Source of the DNA: Buxus sempervirens
Lineage: Eukaryota > Streptophyta > Magnoliopsida > Buxales > Buxaceae
Direction of reading: 5' to 3'
DNA length: 64,000 nt
Assembly: GCA_947561395.2 (NCBI GenBank)
Contig: OX387187.1
Span: 42,079,829-42,143,828 of the forward strand
Under the pieces are notes generated by a model. The model ran no database searches. It was not told the origin of the DNA and saw only the letters and a program-made list of their open reading frames with translations. The first letter of the stretch is position 1. Each line of letters starts with the position of its first letter. The translations under genes and the position numbers were made by a program. Shown piece by piece: positions 20,738 through 32,499 of this stretch.

Positions 20738-22466
20738 ATGGCGACGACAGTGAACGTCGAAGTAGATTTCAATCGAGTGAAAGAAGTGAAGCAATTCGAA
20801 GAGTCAAAGATGGGAGTGAAAGGCCTCGTCGATTCCGGCATCACCTCCATCCCTCACTTATTTGTTCATCCTCCTGAATCCCGACCCCGTCCCTCTGCAA
20901 TTCGTAAGGATCCAAATGTTATCCCCGTTGTCGATCTCTCTGGTTCCGGTGTCGATTCCGGTCATCGATCTGTCATCGTTGACCAAATCCGACATGCCTT
21001 GTGTACGTTGGGGCTCTTCCAAATCATCAACCACGGGATCCCTTGCAACGTCCTCGACAGCACGATCTCTGCCGTCAAAGCCTTCCACGAACAACCGACG
21101 GAAATGAAGTCCCGACTCTACGCTCGGGAGATGGAAAGCGGTGTCTCTTTTTACTCCAACTTGGATCTCGTGTTCAACTCCAAGCCAGCGTCATGGAGGG
21201 ACTCGCTCCTGGTTAATTTCGGTCCGGAACCTCTGGACTGTGATAAGATACCGGAGATCTGCCGGAAAGAGCTGCTTCAGTGGGACCAGCAGACTAGTCG
21301 TTTGGCAGAGTTGATAATGGAGATGATCTGGGAAGGTCTAGGCTTGGTGGAGACAGCAAAATTGAAGGCGATGACGTGCTTGGAGGGGAGATCAACGGTT
21401 GGCTTGATTTATCCGTACTGTCCAGAGCCTGATTTGACGTTGGGGGTCAAGTCTCATGCTGATCCAGGAGCGTTGACGATTCTGCTGCAAGATCAGATCG
21501 GAGGGTTGCAGGTGAAGCACGAAGAGGACTGGGTGGACGTTAAGCCCATTGCTGGAGCACTCGTCATCAACGCCGGAGCTATTCTCCAGGTAACCTTTTA
21601 ACGACAGCAAGTATGTGTGCGCACTTTTAATTATTTTATTAGTTCATTAACTTCTTACAAGGTGAGGAGTAAAAGATACAAATGGACGACTAATGATCGT
21701 ATGCGACGCATGTACAACAAGAGAGGCCATGTGAATTTTGGAAAAGCATTTCCTATAGAGCTAAAATCCGGTGGTGGGATGGAGTTTGGATGTGTGGGGC
21801 TCTCTCCCGGCATGAGCATCCATCCGTACGTTTCCCACTGGCACCACTGAATGGCACCAGGTGAAATGCTCTCGAATTTCGTTGACTCCCATACATGCCT
21901 CTCTTTTCAATAAATGTGTGGGGCCCTCAAAAAGTAAATGGTGGGCCCTAATGAATGTGTGGGGGTGTATACAGTGTGGGCTGTAGGAGATGCGAATCGC
22001 TGTCTTTTGTTGTACATGCGCCATACATTGTCCTCATAATGATAGTCTGCAGCACGTGTACAACAAGAGAGGTGATGTGGGACCCCCCAAAAATTCACTT
22101 TGGTGGGACCCACATCGTTTCTCTCTTGTTGTACATGCATTCTAGACGATTTACAATGCATGAGGACAAACACAACCCTACAGACAAATAGATACCAAGG
22201 CAACATATGGTATGTTTCAGATAATGTCCAACGACGAGTACAAGGGTGCGGAACATCGGGTGTTGGCCAACACTTTCCATGAGCCACGAATCTCCATTGC
22301 CTCGTTCTTAAACTACAGCAAGATGGAGGACTTTTTTGGGCCAATGCCGGAGCTCGTATCGCCCGAGAAGCCAGCGGTTTACCGGTCGTTCAAGCTTTCG
22401 GATTTTATGGGAAGGTACGCACAAGAGTTCGAAGAAAAGTCTGTGAGAAACTACTACAAAATTTGA
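20738..22466 (+). CDS. 2-oxoglutarate/Fe(II)-dependent dioxygenase, copy 1 (ACC oxidase homolog type), complete
   Basis: Two exons, 20738-21589 and 22221-22466, join in phase 0 across a GT-AG intron (21590-22220) to give 365 residues, the normal family length. The start is the ATG at 20738; the preceding in-frame TTG is not a plant start. The N-terminal DIOX_N region covers about residues 65-170 and the catalytic jelly roll about 215-315. Iron ligands are His240 and Asp242 (SHADPG) and His296 (AEHRVLAN); the 2-oxoglutarate-binding Arg307/Ser309 are in PRIS. All are present. The protein should be a cytosolic oxidase using 2-oxoglutarate and oxygen; the GVKGLVDSG and FYSNLDL blocks fit the 'ACC oxidase homolog' clade, whose known members act in specialised metabolism. 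The substrate cannot be told. Odd: the family block NIGDLLQ reads NAGAILQ. Exon 2 is type A. Confidence 0.92.
21695..22136. mobile_element. Foldback MITE-like repeats in the copy-1 intron
   Basis: The intron holds CATGTACAACAAGAGAG (21709) and its inverse TTGTTGTACATGCGCC (22009), about 300 bases apart. A second, smaller hairpin at 22056-22136 runs from GTGTACAACAAGAGAGGTG to its inverse CTCTCTTGTTGTACATGC, with a CCCACATC / GATGTGGG stem. The same structures are in the copy-5 intron (about 54436-54890). Copy 3 keeps only the left end (near 42256). Between the ends lies the block also found in module M (TGTGTGGGGCTCTCTCC to CATCCATCCGTACG). Confidence 0.75.
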
Positions 22467-22618
22467 AGAGATCAACGCGCATGATGATGGTTTTCAACTT
22501 GACGTTTGTTAAAGTTGATTTAAATTTCCTTGTTTATATAACCAAATCCAATAAGAGGCAGAGCTGAAGTTGGTGAGATGCCAATGTGCTGGTATTTGAA
22601 CGTGATGAAACACCACTT
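22467..22618 (+). other. Downstream flank of copy 1 (type A), up to the solo LTR
   Basis: This matches 55215-55368 after copy 5. It should hold the 3' UTR and polyadenylation region; AATCCAATAAGAGG near 22545 is a possible weak signal. It resumes after the solo LTR at 24902-25111 (AAATGGCTGTTATCATC and relatives) and again at 26027-26277. No gene is seen in these pieces. Confidence 0.6.
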
Positions 22619-24896
22619 TGTAGACACCCCAAATTGCACAAACAATCATCAAAAATCATTATCTCCTGGAAAGCCAGCACAGAATTTGAAGAAAATAAAC
22701 TTTTGCCTGTATCAGGATACTGAATCCCGATACAAGTGCTCCTCCCCGTATCCGGATACTCATACCGGATACGTGTGACCCTTAGTCTATCCGGTACCAT
22801 GTACCGGATACCTTAAGGCCCTTTGTTATCCGGTCTGACATACCGGATACCTTAAGTTTGCTCAAAATTAGGGTTTTCCGAGAGCTTTTCACTTTTACCA
22901 TCATGTCCCTCATTAAATGAGGGGAAATCGCGGAAATAACCTTAGGGTTTAGGTTGGAGGGGTTCTAGACATTAATTTGTGTCTACCAATGACCTTAGCC
23001 CTTGCCTATAAATAGGAGCCTCCTCCTTGAGCAAATGGCACACAACTCTTGTTTTGAATTCTCGCAAAGAAGAACTCCAAGAGAAGAAGAAAACCGCTGT
23101 GGAATCGCCTCCAGAACTCAGGTATGCCTCAACTTTTCTTTTTATTTTCTGTCTTTACATTCCTAGATCTAGATCTCTTCTTCTACCTTTCTGTAGTGTA
23201 AAGCCTTGTTTGTATGTGTGGAAATCCTTCCCCGGCTCAAAGTATCTCAAGACTCCCCTAGCCGTAAAACGTGAAGGCGGATCTAGGAGAAACGAGACTG
23301 GGGATTGACCCTAGTGCTAGAACCTATGTAGCATAAGGCCTTTTTGATTGATTGTAAACCGTTCCATATTCAAAGTACCCTTGATTATCTTAAAGAGAAC
23401 AGAGGGAAACGATAATGGAACGGAACCCTAGGCTATGCTAGAACCTATTTTATTGAATCTATATGCATGTTGTATTGATCTTGCTTGGTTTTTCACTTTT
23501 GCACACATATTACACTTTTTTAGTGAATAGGCTCACATTTGGGGATTTATTACATTCATTGTGATAAATCTCCAATAAATGGCCTCAATCAAATTCTGGA
23601 GTGTTTTAAAATGCTTTTCAAAGGTTTTGGATTCATCTCACACGAATCACACACTTTTTGTCAATTTTCGGATTTGATTTTCTTCAAAAGTGGCCTAACT
23701 GGACAGCACCTGTACCCTTACTTCGGACGCCCATAACTTCATCATCCGGATGAATTTTGGGGCGATTCCAGAACCATGGGAAAGGTGAGGCTATCTAGTT
23801 TATGTCCACCAAATTTCATAAAGTTCCATCAAGCGGATTTTTGACACCTCTCTGTCGAAGTTAAGTGGACAGTTCAGGTTCAAATACAGAACTTGTCACT
23901 TCGACGGACCGCCATGTGTTCGTTTTAAGTCCGATTCGAGTGATTTTTATTTCTGAGTACTCCTTTTTGAGTCTATTTTCAAATCCAGTTGGTTTCATAA
24001 TTTTTGGATTCCATTTGAATTATTGGTAGCCGATTTATTCAGAACTGCTCATTTGCACTTTTCTGGGTAAATCTGTGATCTTCGGGGCCTGTTCGGGAGA
24101 CCACCCAAGGCACATCCGAAGGGATTTTTGTATGAGACTAGTTTCTCTGGAAAGATGGCCATACAGACTTCAATCACACCAAATTTCGTGGATTTCTATG
24201 TAGTGGATTTTTCTAGACAATTTTCCAAAGTTGCCCACTTACCACTTTTAAAAATCCCCAGCAGCAACTTCAAAGGAGCATAACTCCTAGATTTTTTCGT
24301 CGGAATGAAGTGAAATTTTGCATGAGACTCTTATTTACCCTAATCTTTCAAATGGATTTGGTTTGATTTGATTTAAAATTGTATTTGAATGATTTCAAGA
24401 CAAATGGCATACTTTTTACCAAACTTCCCGGATTTGATTTAACTTGGTTTTGAGCAACTTGTGCTTTGATTTCCACCTCTTTAATGTTCCAGAAATGATA
24501 TTGACATTAAAGGAGAACCCAAAATTCATTTGGATTCTCATATGAAGATATCATACATTTGACCTTTTTCAAGGTTTCTCATGATTTTTAGCAAGCTTTC
24601 TTACTTTGTTTTTGCATGAACATACACTTGGCAACCACTTTGTGTGGATGAATGGGGGTGCCTAACACCTTCCCCCATTCATAATCTAATCCCCTTACCC
24701 ATCTCTGGATTTGATTTTCAAGTAGGATTATTTTTATCCTAGAATGTTTCTTTTGGCTATTTTTGCATATTTTTGAACTCTTTGGTGTCCATTCTCACCC
24801 CAAAATCATGAATGGTGGCGACTCTCCCAATTTTTGCGTTGAGCCCGTGTGTTGACGGAGGGAGGATCACTCCGGTGATTTTTCCCATGTCTCACA
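22619..24896 (+). mobile_element. Solo LTR, 2.28 kb, probably Ty3 type
   Basis: TGTAGACACCCC to ATGTCTCACA, with the TSD CACTT (22614-22618, 24897-24901). The empty site is at about 55364-55374 downstream of copy 5. TATAAATAGG at 23007 is followed by a splice-donor-like TCAGGTATG near 23119 and a CCGTAAAACGTGAAGGCGG word. The 3' end has GGTGGCGACTCTCCC. It resembles the two inverted LTRs at 26427-31186. Confidence 0.93.
22706..22855. repeat. Inverted short-word cassette (TATCCGGTAC / GTACCGGATA) in the 2.28 kb LTR
   Basis: About eight words such as TATCCGGATAC, CATACCGGATAC, TATCCGGTACC, GTACCGGATACC and TTATCCGGTC alternate in both directions over 150 bases, ending about 150 bases before the TATA box. 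They lie directly before AGGGTTTTCCGAGAG, which the LTRs at 26427-31186 also have just after their cassette. Confidence 0.85.
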
Positions 24897-25111
24897 CACT
24901 TCTTATCCTCTCCTCCCCTTATCTTCATGTTTAATTAAGATCTCCAACCCGAAGGTCTTTCTTAGTACACTTTTACCGTATAAATAAATGGCTGTTATCA
25001 TCTGTGATGCTAACATTACTTATCACTACTATTGTACCATAAACTCTATATAAAGAGTCCAAACAATAAATGACCATTATCATCAATGATGCTAATGTTA
25101 TTTATAACTAC

Positions 25112-26021
25112 TGTTAGATCTGTTTATATCAAATTATTCCCTTTACTTTAAAATCAGATTATTTAAAGTGTTTTAAGAATAATAACAATAAGAACACAGG
25201 AAAATTTTTACGAGGTTCGGTATTAACCTAATCCTCGGAACCACGTCCAGATGATGAACAATCCACGAAAGTTAAAAAGCTTACATACACCAACGTGGTC
25301 TTAGACATACAAAAGACTCCCTCTTTTATCCTGTCGCCAATGTGTAGAAAACCCTTTAGTATATTGTTCAGCCAGCTCCCCTCAACTTAAACCAGATTGA
25401 ACTCCCTTCAATCTACTGTGTGCTGCGAGCTCCCCCTCGATTTATGCATGCATGATTGAACTCCCTTCAATCTGTAGTGGCCTTCTCCCGAAGACTTCAA
25501 GTTCTTCTCCCGAAGAATGATGAGCTTAAAATGACTGATAAATTTGATCTTTAAACGCCCAAGGAGTTGAAGTTTCTATCGAACCAACAACTATATTTAT
25601 AACCTGAAAAATTCTCAATAGAATTGTTAAATTGCTGTAACACTGTTACAACAAATAAAGGGTATTGTTTCAACAGATAAGAGAATCTCAACCAAGAGAT
25701 CTCATAACTGTTTTCCAGATCCGAAATTCTTATCTGAAAATATTTCAACAGATAATCTTTGTAGATAAGACAAAACAGATCAATGAGATAAAAGATTAAT
25801 ACAAATCTCTGTTTGATCTAAGAGATAAATATTAATTCAAATCTTTGTTAACAAAAGATAAGGATTAATTCAAATCTTTTCAGATAAGACATATCAGATC
25901 CAAGAGATAAAGATTAATTCAAATCTCTGTTAACCAAAACAAAATATCTGATTTGAAAATAAAAATTGATTATTACATGATTAAAATTTCCACGTCATCA
26001 AATGCCAATATAAACTTAACA
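25112..26021 (+). mobile_element. Solo LTR, 0.91 kb, probably Copia type
   Basis: TGTTAGATCTG to AACTTAACA, flanked by ACTAC (25107-25111) and GCTAC (26022-26026), a TSD with one change. Its content includes ACGAGGTTCGG and an ACCACGTCC stretch, similar in style to the LTR at 61059. Several AAGAGATAAAGATTAATTC-like repeats fill its right half. The empty arrangement is seen in the flank after copy 3. Confidence 0.8.
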
Positions 26022-26881
26022 GCTACTATTGTACAATCTATACTAAATGGCCATTATCATCAATGATGCTAATGTTACTCATAACTACTATTGTACAATC
26101 TATACTATATATAACGCGAGGTGCCCCTTGGGAAGCGTGCGAACTAAGTTTCTTTTTCCTAAAATAACCTTCTAATGACATTTTGCATTATATATTTATA
26201 TGGGTAACTTTGTCTTTCTCATTTTTTCAATTTTCAAAAGAGACCCTCAACAATTCCTTATGCATGCATTGCATGATCACTACAAAATAGACAATTTTTA
26301 CCGAAGGTAGGCTACCGCCGGTAAATCCACTTAACCGCTGCTAAATGAAATAGTGGCAGTACGATTGACGGCCACTGAAAGCCTCGACGCTGAAGGAATT
26401 ACTGGCGGTAAAGCTCTACCTCCTCTTGTAGACACCCCAAAATTACACTATTTTTGATAAATCTTGAAGGAGAGAAATATTTTATTGGAATTTTCAATTC
26501 TTTGCATTGGGTTTGAGATACTTAACCCATTTGAATCCAAAACCGTAGAGGAAAAGGCCCGAATTCAATCTTTTGTGCAAAGTCAAACTTTTTCCGGTTG
26601 AATTTTGTTGACTTTTGACCCCAGAAAATGAAATATTTTTTAAAGCCAGATTTCAAGATAATTTTTCCCGGTAATCAGGTTTTTAGCCATGTTATTGCAT
26701 AAAAGAATTTTTTGAGATTTTAAATCTTGACGAATACCTTGGTTTTAACATGTTGAATCTTTTTACCGGACCTGAAAAATCGGAATTTTGCCTAGAACTG
26801 GAAAGTTGACTTTTATTCACTTGGAATTTGGGTCTGGAACTATTTTTAATGGATTCAAATGGGGGGGGGGGGGTTGTTTGC

Positions 26882-26962
26882 TTATTTACATGTAATATCT
26901 TAAGTAAATGGAGATTAAAAAATACGAGGACATTTACTTAAACGATATTACATGTAAATAAG
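26882..26962. repeat. Long stem-loop in the left LTR arm
   Basis: TTATTTACATGTAATATC with AAGTAAATG is followed about 20 bases later by its inverse (CATTTACTTAAACGATATTACATGTAAAT). The same stem-loop is at about 30655-30740 in the right arm. It lies just before the word cassette. Confidence 0.8.
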
Positions 26963-27005
26963 TATTGCCTGTGTTAAAATTCGGATAAAAGCTTCTTTTT
27001 TTTTT

Positions 27006-27151
27006 TGTATCCGACAGATAATGTCGGATACAAAACATCTTTATTGTATCCGACAGATAATGTCGGATACAAAGGATCTTTATTGTATCCGACAGATAAT
27101 GTCGGATACAAAGAGAATTGCTTGTATCTGACCTGACATGTCGGATACAAG
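27006..27151. repeat. Inverted short-word cassette (TTGTATCCGACA / TGTCGGATACAA)
   Basis: Three nearly identical hairpin units, each TTGTATCCGACA, GATAA, TGTCGGATACAA, and a fourth diverged one lie at 27006-27034, 27044-27072, 27083-27111 and 27122-27150. In the right arm (30535-30615) only about one and a half units remain, so copy number changed after the arms were formed. The units look like a small CRISPR-style array but this is LTR sequence in a plant genome. Confidence 0.9.
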
Positions 27152-30100
27152 CTTTTTGCCCAAAATTAGGGTTTTCCGAGAGTTTTCACTTTTTACCATT
27201 ATATCATTCATTAAAGGAGTGGAAATCTCGGAAATAGTCTTAGGATTAAGGTTGGTGGACTCTAGACATCATTTTGTGTCTACCATCATGCAAACCATAA
27301 CCCTGGCCTTTGCTTATAAATAGGAGGCTCCTCCTCAAGCAAATGACCATTAACTCTTGCCAAGAACTTTTGCCAAGAAGTTGGAGATCAAAGAGCTCCG
27401 AGTGAAGAGGGGAACCGCTGCAGTATTGCTTCTAGAAGCCCAGGTAAGCCTCAAACCTCTCTTTATTTTTTATTTTTTACATTCTAGATCTAGATTTCTT
27501 CTTCTACCTTTCTGTAGAATAAGGCCTCTTCTATGTGTGTGAAAACCCTTCCCCTACTCAAAGTACCTCGAGACTCCCCCTAGCCGTAAAACGTGAAAGC
27601 GGGATCGAGGGGAAACGAGATTGGGGATTGATCCTAATGCTAGAACCTTGATTGGAATAAGCCTTTTGATTCTATGAAAACCGTTTCATATTCAAAGTAC
27701 CCCAAGATTATCTTAAAGAACCGTGTTTAACGGGGAGAGAGAACTAAGGGAAACAATAATGGAACGGAACCCTAGGTTGTTTTAGAACCTCATTTGATTG
27801 ATTTAAATGCATGCTATATGTTATTATATTGTTAAAAAAAAATGGAATTTTTACCGAATTTTCCGGATTTGACTCAACCTGGTTTTATGCAATTTTTGCT
27901 TTGATTTCCGTTTATTGGTGATATTCCAGAAGTGATATTGACATAAAAGAGGATTTGGAATTCATTTGGATTTTTCATGTGAAGATATCACACATTTGTT
28001 TAATCCTTTTTCAAGGTTTTTGATTATTTTAACAAGCTTTCTCATTCTTTTTAGCATGAACAACACTTGGCAACCACCTTGTGTGGGTGAATGGGGGTGC
28101 CTAACACCTTCCCCCATTTATAATCTAATCCCCTTACCCATCTCTGGATTTGATTTTCAAGTAGAGTTATTTTTACTCTAGTATTTGCCTTTTAGCTCTT
28201 TTTGCTTATTTTGAATCTTTTGGTGTCCATTCACACGCCAAAAATCTGAATGGTGGCGACTCTCCCATTTTACGTTGAGCCCGTGTGTTAATGGAGGGGA
28301 ATCATCCCGGTGATTCCCCTCCATCAACACACGGGCTCAACTTAAAAAGTGGGAGAGTCACCACCATTCAGATTTTTGAGGTGTGAATGGACACCAAAAG
28401 ATTCAAAAATAAGCAAATAGGCAAATACTAGAGTAAAATAACTCTACTTGAAAGTCAAATCCAGAGATGGGTAAGGGGATTAGATTATGAACGGGGGAAG
28501 GTGTTAGGCACCCCCATTCACCCATACAAGGTGGTTGCCAAGTGTTGTTCATGCTAAAAAAAATGAGAAAGCTTGCTAAAATCATCAAAAACCTTGGAAA
28601 AGGATTAAACAAATATGTGATATTTCCACATGAGAAATCCAAATGAATTCCAGATCCTCTTTTATATCAATATCACTTCTGGAATATCACCAATAAATCG
28701 AAATCAAAGCAAAACTTGAGTAAAACCAAGTTGAGACAAATCCGGAAAATTCGGTAAAAGATATAGCCATTTGTCTTGAAATCATTCAAATCTAGTTTAA
28801 ATTGAATCAAACCAAATCCATTTCAAAGATTATGATAAATAGAAGACTCATACATATTTTCAATCAATTCCGGTTAAAATCCTAGGAGTTATTCTCCTTT
28901 GAAATCTGCTGCTAGAGATAGTTAAAAGTGATAAGTGGGCAAGTTTGGAAAATCATTAAGGAAAATCGGCTCCATATAAATCCATGAAATTTGGTGTGAA
29001 TAAAGTCTGTATGGCCATATTTCAAATGAAACTAGCGTCATACAAAAATTCATTCGGATGTGCCTTGGGTGATCTCCCGAACAGGCCCCGAGGATCACAA
29101 GTTTGCCCAGAAAAGTGCTGTTGAGCAGTTCTGAGTAAATCTGCTACCCCCGACACAAATGGAGTCAAAAAATTATGAAACTAACTGGATTTGAAACTAG
29201 ACTACCAAAGGAAAATACAAAAATAAGAATCACTCGAATCGGACTTAAAACGAACACATGGCGCTCAGTCGAAGTGACAGGTTCCGTATTCAGACCTGAA
29301 CTGACCTATCAACTTCGACAGAGAGGTGTCGAAAATCCGCTTGATAGAAATTAATGAAATTTTATAGGCATAAACTAGACAGCCGCACCTTTCCCATGGC
29401 TCTAGAGTCACTCCAAAATTCATTCGGACGATGAAGTTACGAGTGTCCGAAGTTGGGGTACTGTTGCTGTCAAGTTAAGCCTTTTTTGAAGAAAATCAAC
29501 TCAAACAGTGATAAAGTGTGTGGAATCCGTGCAAGATAAATCAAAACCATTTTGAAAAGATATTGAAGAACCTCTAGGAAGAAATGGGGCACAAGTTCGG
29601 CTCACCATCCTCTCCAATTGGAAAGGATATGCCAAAAACCCCAAAATTGAGCAAAAGTGCCCAAAACCGAGAGGTTAGACCTAGAGGCCTTCAAGATTTG
29701 AAATAAACTTGATTGAAATCGATAACGAACATTCCAGAATTGCTTGGGGCTATTTATTTTAGATCTACCACAATGACGGCAATAGATCCAAAATACAAGC
29801 CAAATCTGACAAAACAAGTGCTATGTATGTATGTGTAAAAATCCATTTTTTAACAATATAATAACATATAGCATGCATTTAAATCAATCAAATGGGGTTC
29901 TAAAACAACCTAGGGTTCCGTTTCATTATCGTTTTCCTTAGTTCTCTCTCTCCGTTAAACACGGTTCTTCAAGATAATCTTGGGGTACTTTGAATATGAA
30001 ACGGTTTTCATAGAATCAAAAGGCTTATTTCAATTAAGGTTCTAGCACTGGGATCAATCCCCAGTCTCGTTTCCCCTAGATCCGGCCTTCACGTTTTACA

Positions 30101-31401
30101 GCTAGGGGGAGTCTCGAGGTACTTTGAGTAGAGGAAGGGTTTTCACACACATAGAATAGGCCTTATTCTACAGAAAGGTAGAAGAAGAAAACTAGACCTA
30201 GAATATAAGAACAGAAAAATAAAGGGAGGTTTGAGGCTTACCTAGGCTTCTGGAAGCAATACTGCAGCGGTTCTCTTCTTCATTCGGAGCTCTTTGATCT
30301 CCAACTTCTTGGCAGAAGTTCTTTGCAAAAGTTAATGGCCATTTGCTTGAGGAGGAGCCTCCTATTTATAGGCAAAGGCTAGGGTTAGGGTTTGCATGAT
30401 GGTAGACACAAAATGATGTATAGAGTCCACCAACCTTAACCCTAAGGCTATTTCCGAGATTTCCACTCCTTTAATGAAGGATATGATGGTAAAAAGTGAA
30501 AACTCTCGGAAAACCCTAATCTTGGGCAAAAAGCTTGTATCCGGCATGTCAGGTCGGATACAAGCAATTCTCTTTGTATCCGACATTATCTGTCGGATAA
30601 TGTCGGATACAAAAAAAAAAAAGAAGCTTTTATCTGAATTTTAACACAGGCAATACTTATTTACATGTAATATCGTTTAAGTAAATGTCCTCGTATTTTT
30701 TTAATCTCCATTTACTTAAGATATTACATGTAAATAAGCAAACACCCCCCCATTTGAATCCATTAAAAATAGTTCCAGACCCAAATTCCAAGTGAATAAA
30801 AAGTCAACTTTCCAGTTCTAGGCAAAATTCCGATTTTTCATGTCCAGTAAAAAGATTCAACATGTTAAAACCAAGGTATTCGTCAAGATTTAAAATCTCA
30901 AAAAATTCTTTTATGTAATAACATGGCTAAAAACCTGATTACCGGGAAAAATTATCTTGAAATCCGGCTTTAAAAAATATTTCATTTTCTGGGGTCAAAA
31001 GTCAACAAAATTCAACCGGAAAAAGTTTGACTTTGCACAAAAGATTGAATTCGGGCCTTTTCCTCTACGGTTTTGGATTCAAATGGGTTAAGTATTTCAA
31101 ACCCAATGCAAAGAATTGAAAATTCCAATAAAATATTTCTCTCCTTCAAGATTTATCAAAAATAGTGCAATTTTGGGGTGTTTACACCTTTAAAAAGCCG
31201 AGAAATGACGACCGATGTAGTTCCGGTGGTGAGTACCGCCGCTCATGATTATTAGCTGATAAATGGAATGAGCGGCGATAAATTACCGTCGGATATTATA
31301 AACAATTACCGGCGGTAACTTTCTGCCATTAATGACCTTAAGGAGTGGCAGTAAATTACCGCCGGACGTTATGAACAATTAGCGGCGGTATGTTCCTGCC
31401 G

Positions 31402-31731
31402 TGTGACATCCTGGCTGTCTGAGTGGGCGGGTGAATGGGTAATCTCACTGGGCGAGCTACCAGGCGAGGATGAGCATATGGTTGGGATCCCACAATGCTC
31501 GGGGATGCTATAAGTAGTCCTAAGACCCCCAACTAAGCAAGAGGCCTTTTAAGGAATAATACGGGACTAAATCCCCTTGGAACTCTCAAGTTAAGCGTGC
31601 TCGGGTGGGCACACTGCTAGGATGGGTGACCACTGTGAAGTTTTCTCGTGTTATCCTTGAGAACAAATCCGTGAGGGCCCGTGGGCCCAGAGCGGACAAT
31701 ATCTTGCTAGGTATGGGTCTGGGGCGTTACA
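31402..31731 (+). mobile_element. Cassandra TRIM solo LTR with embedded 5S rRNA-like sequence
   Basis: TGTGACATCC to GGGGCGTTACA, 330 bp, with the TSD TGCCG (31397-31401, 31732-31736). At 31579-31640 it contains a 5S rRNA-like segment: AACTCTCAAGTTAAGCGTGC (box A region) and AGGATGGGTGACC (box C). Cassandra elements are known to carry 5S-derived RNA polymerase III promoters in their LTRs. Only one LTR is present, so it is a recombination product. It is not a functional 5S gene. Confidence 0.9.
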
Positions 31732-32499
31732 TGCCGCTAATAACTTTAACGTTCGGTGGTGACTACTGCCCCTAAAACTCTTATTCGCGGCGGTAGTTAC
31801 TGCCGCTAATAAGTTTAATTGGCTTTGCCTGGGATCTAATGGCAGCGGTAGTTTACCGCCGCTGTTGATAGTTAGCGGCGGAATTAGCCTTACCACCGGT
31901 AATGGTTTGACCTGCAAAATCAAAAGCGGTATTAGTTTTTATGTATACCGAACCTGTTTAAAAAGTATCTGTGACAATAATTACAAAAACTAATTAATTC
32001 GAATCTAATATAAGTTTTCTAGCTATTACAAGCACCATATAACAAATAATACAAAAACAACGTAACTAATATCTAATATAACCCTTCTACCTCTACAAGC
32101 ACCATATTAACAATAAAATCAATACAAAATAATAATAATAATAATAATAACCAACAAATGAAGCTGAAATATAAACAATTAAATCCATCTAGTATCAAAA
32201 TGTCTTAATGCATAGCATCCACAATGCAAGTAACTATTTCTTCTGGCCTTCCTACATTAAAAAAAAGCAATTCATTAGTAGATATAGGATATGTTGACAT
32301 ATATACTATATCTAAGAAAGAAAAATAAGTAAGTAAGAATCTTATATAATATGATACAAACCTTAAACATTACATCTATGCGGGACCTGAAGGACTCCTA
32401 GGTTCAGATGATTGTCCACCCTGAGAAGCATAATGATGAAGATTACTTAATTAAGTATACATATTTAAATATAATCAAAAAAGTGTTCTACTATTTCTA

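Larger units (their letters stand above)
26427..31186. mobile_element. Two LTRs joined in inverted orientation (natural 4.8 kb palindrome)
   Basis: The left arm (26427 to about 28307, sense +) and right arm (about 28308 to 31186, sense -) are copies of one LTR joined at their 3' ends. The outer ends read TGTAGACACCCC and its inverse GGGGTGTTTACA, flanked by CCTCT (26422-26426) and CCTTT (31187-31191), a likely TSD with one change. The centre is a short hairpin GGAATCA-TCCCGG-TGATTCC (28298-28317). The last roughly 20 bases of a normal LTR (CCCATGTCTCACA) are missing in both arms. The left arm lacks about 1 kb present in the right arm (about 28760-29848). TATA boxes face each other at 27315 and 30361-30370. 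No internal domain remains. Confidence 0.88.

Noticed and set aside
20855..21094. Antisense ORFs opposite dioxygenase exon 1
   Set aside because: They are shadows of the sense codons and recur wherever exon 1 recurs.
27006..27151. Regular hairpin repeats that resemble a CRISPR array
   Set aside because: The units lie inside a plant LTR, have near-identical short spacers, are found in the matching inverted arm, and no cas genes or prokaryotic context exist.
31579..31640. 5S rRNA gene
   Set aside because: It is the 5S-like part of a Cassandra LTR with its own TSD; the ends of a real 5S gene are missing.
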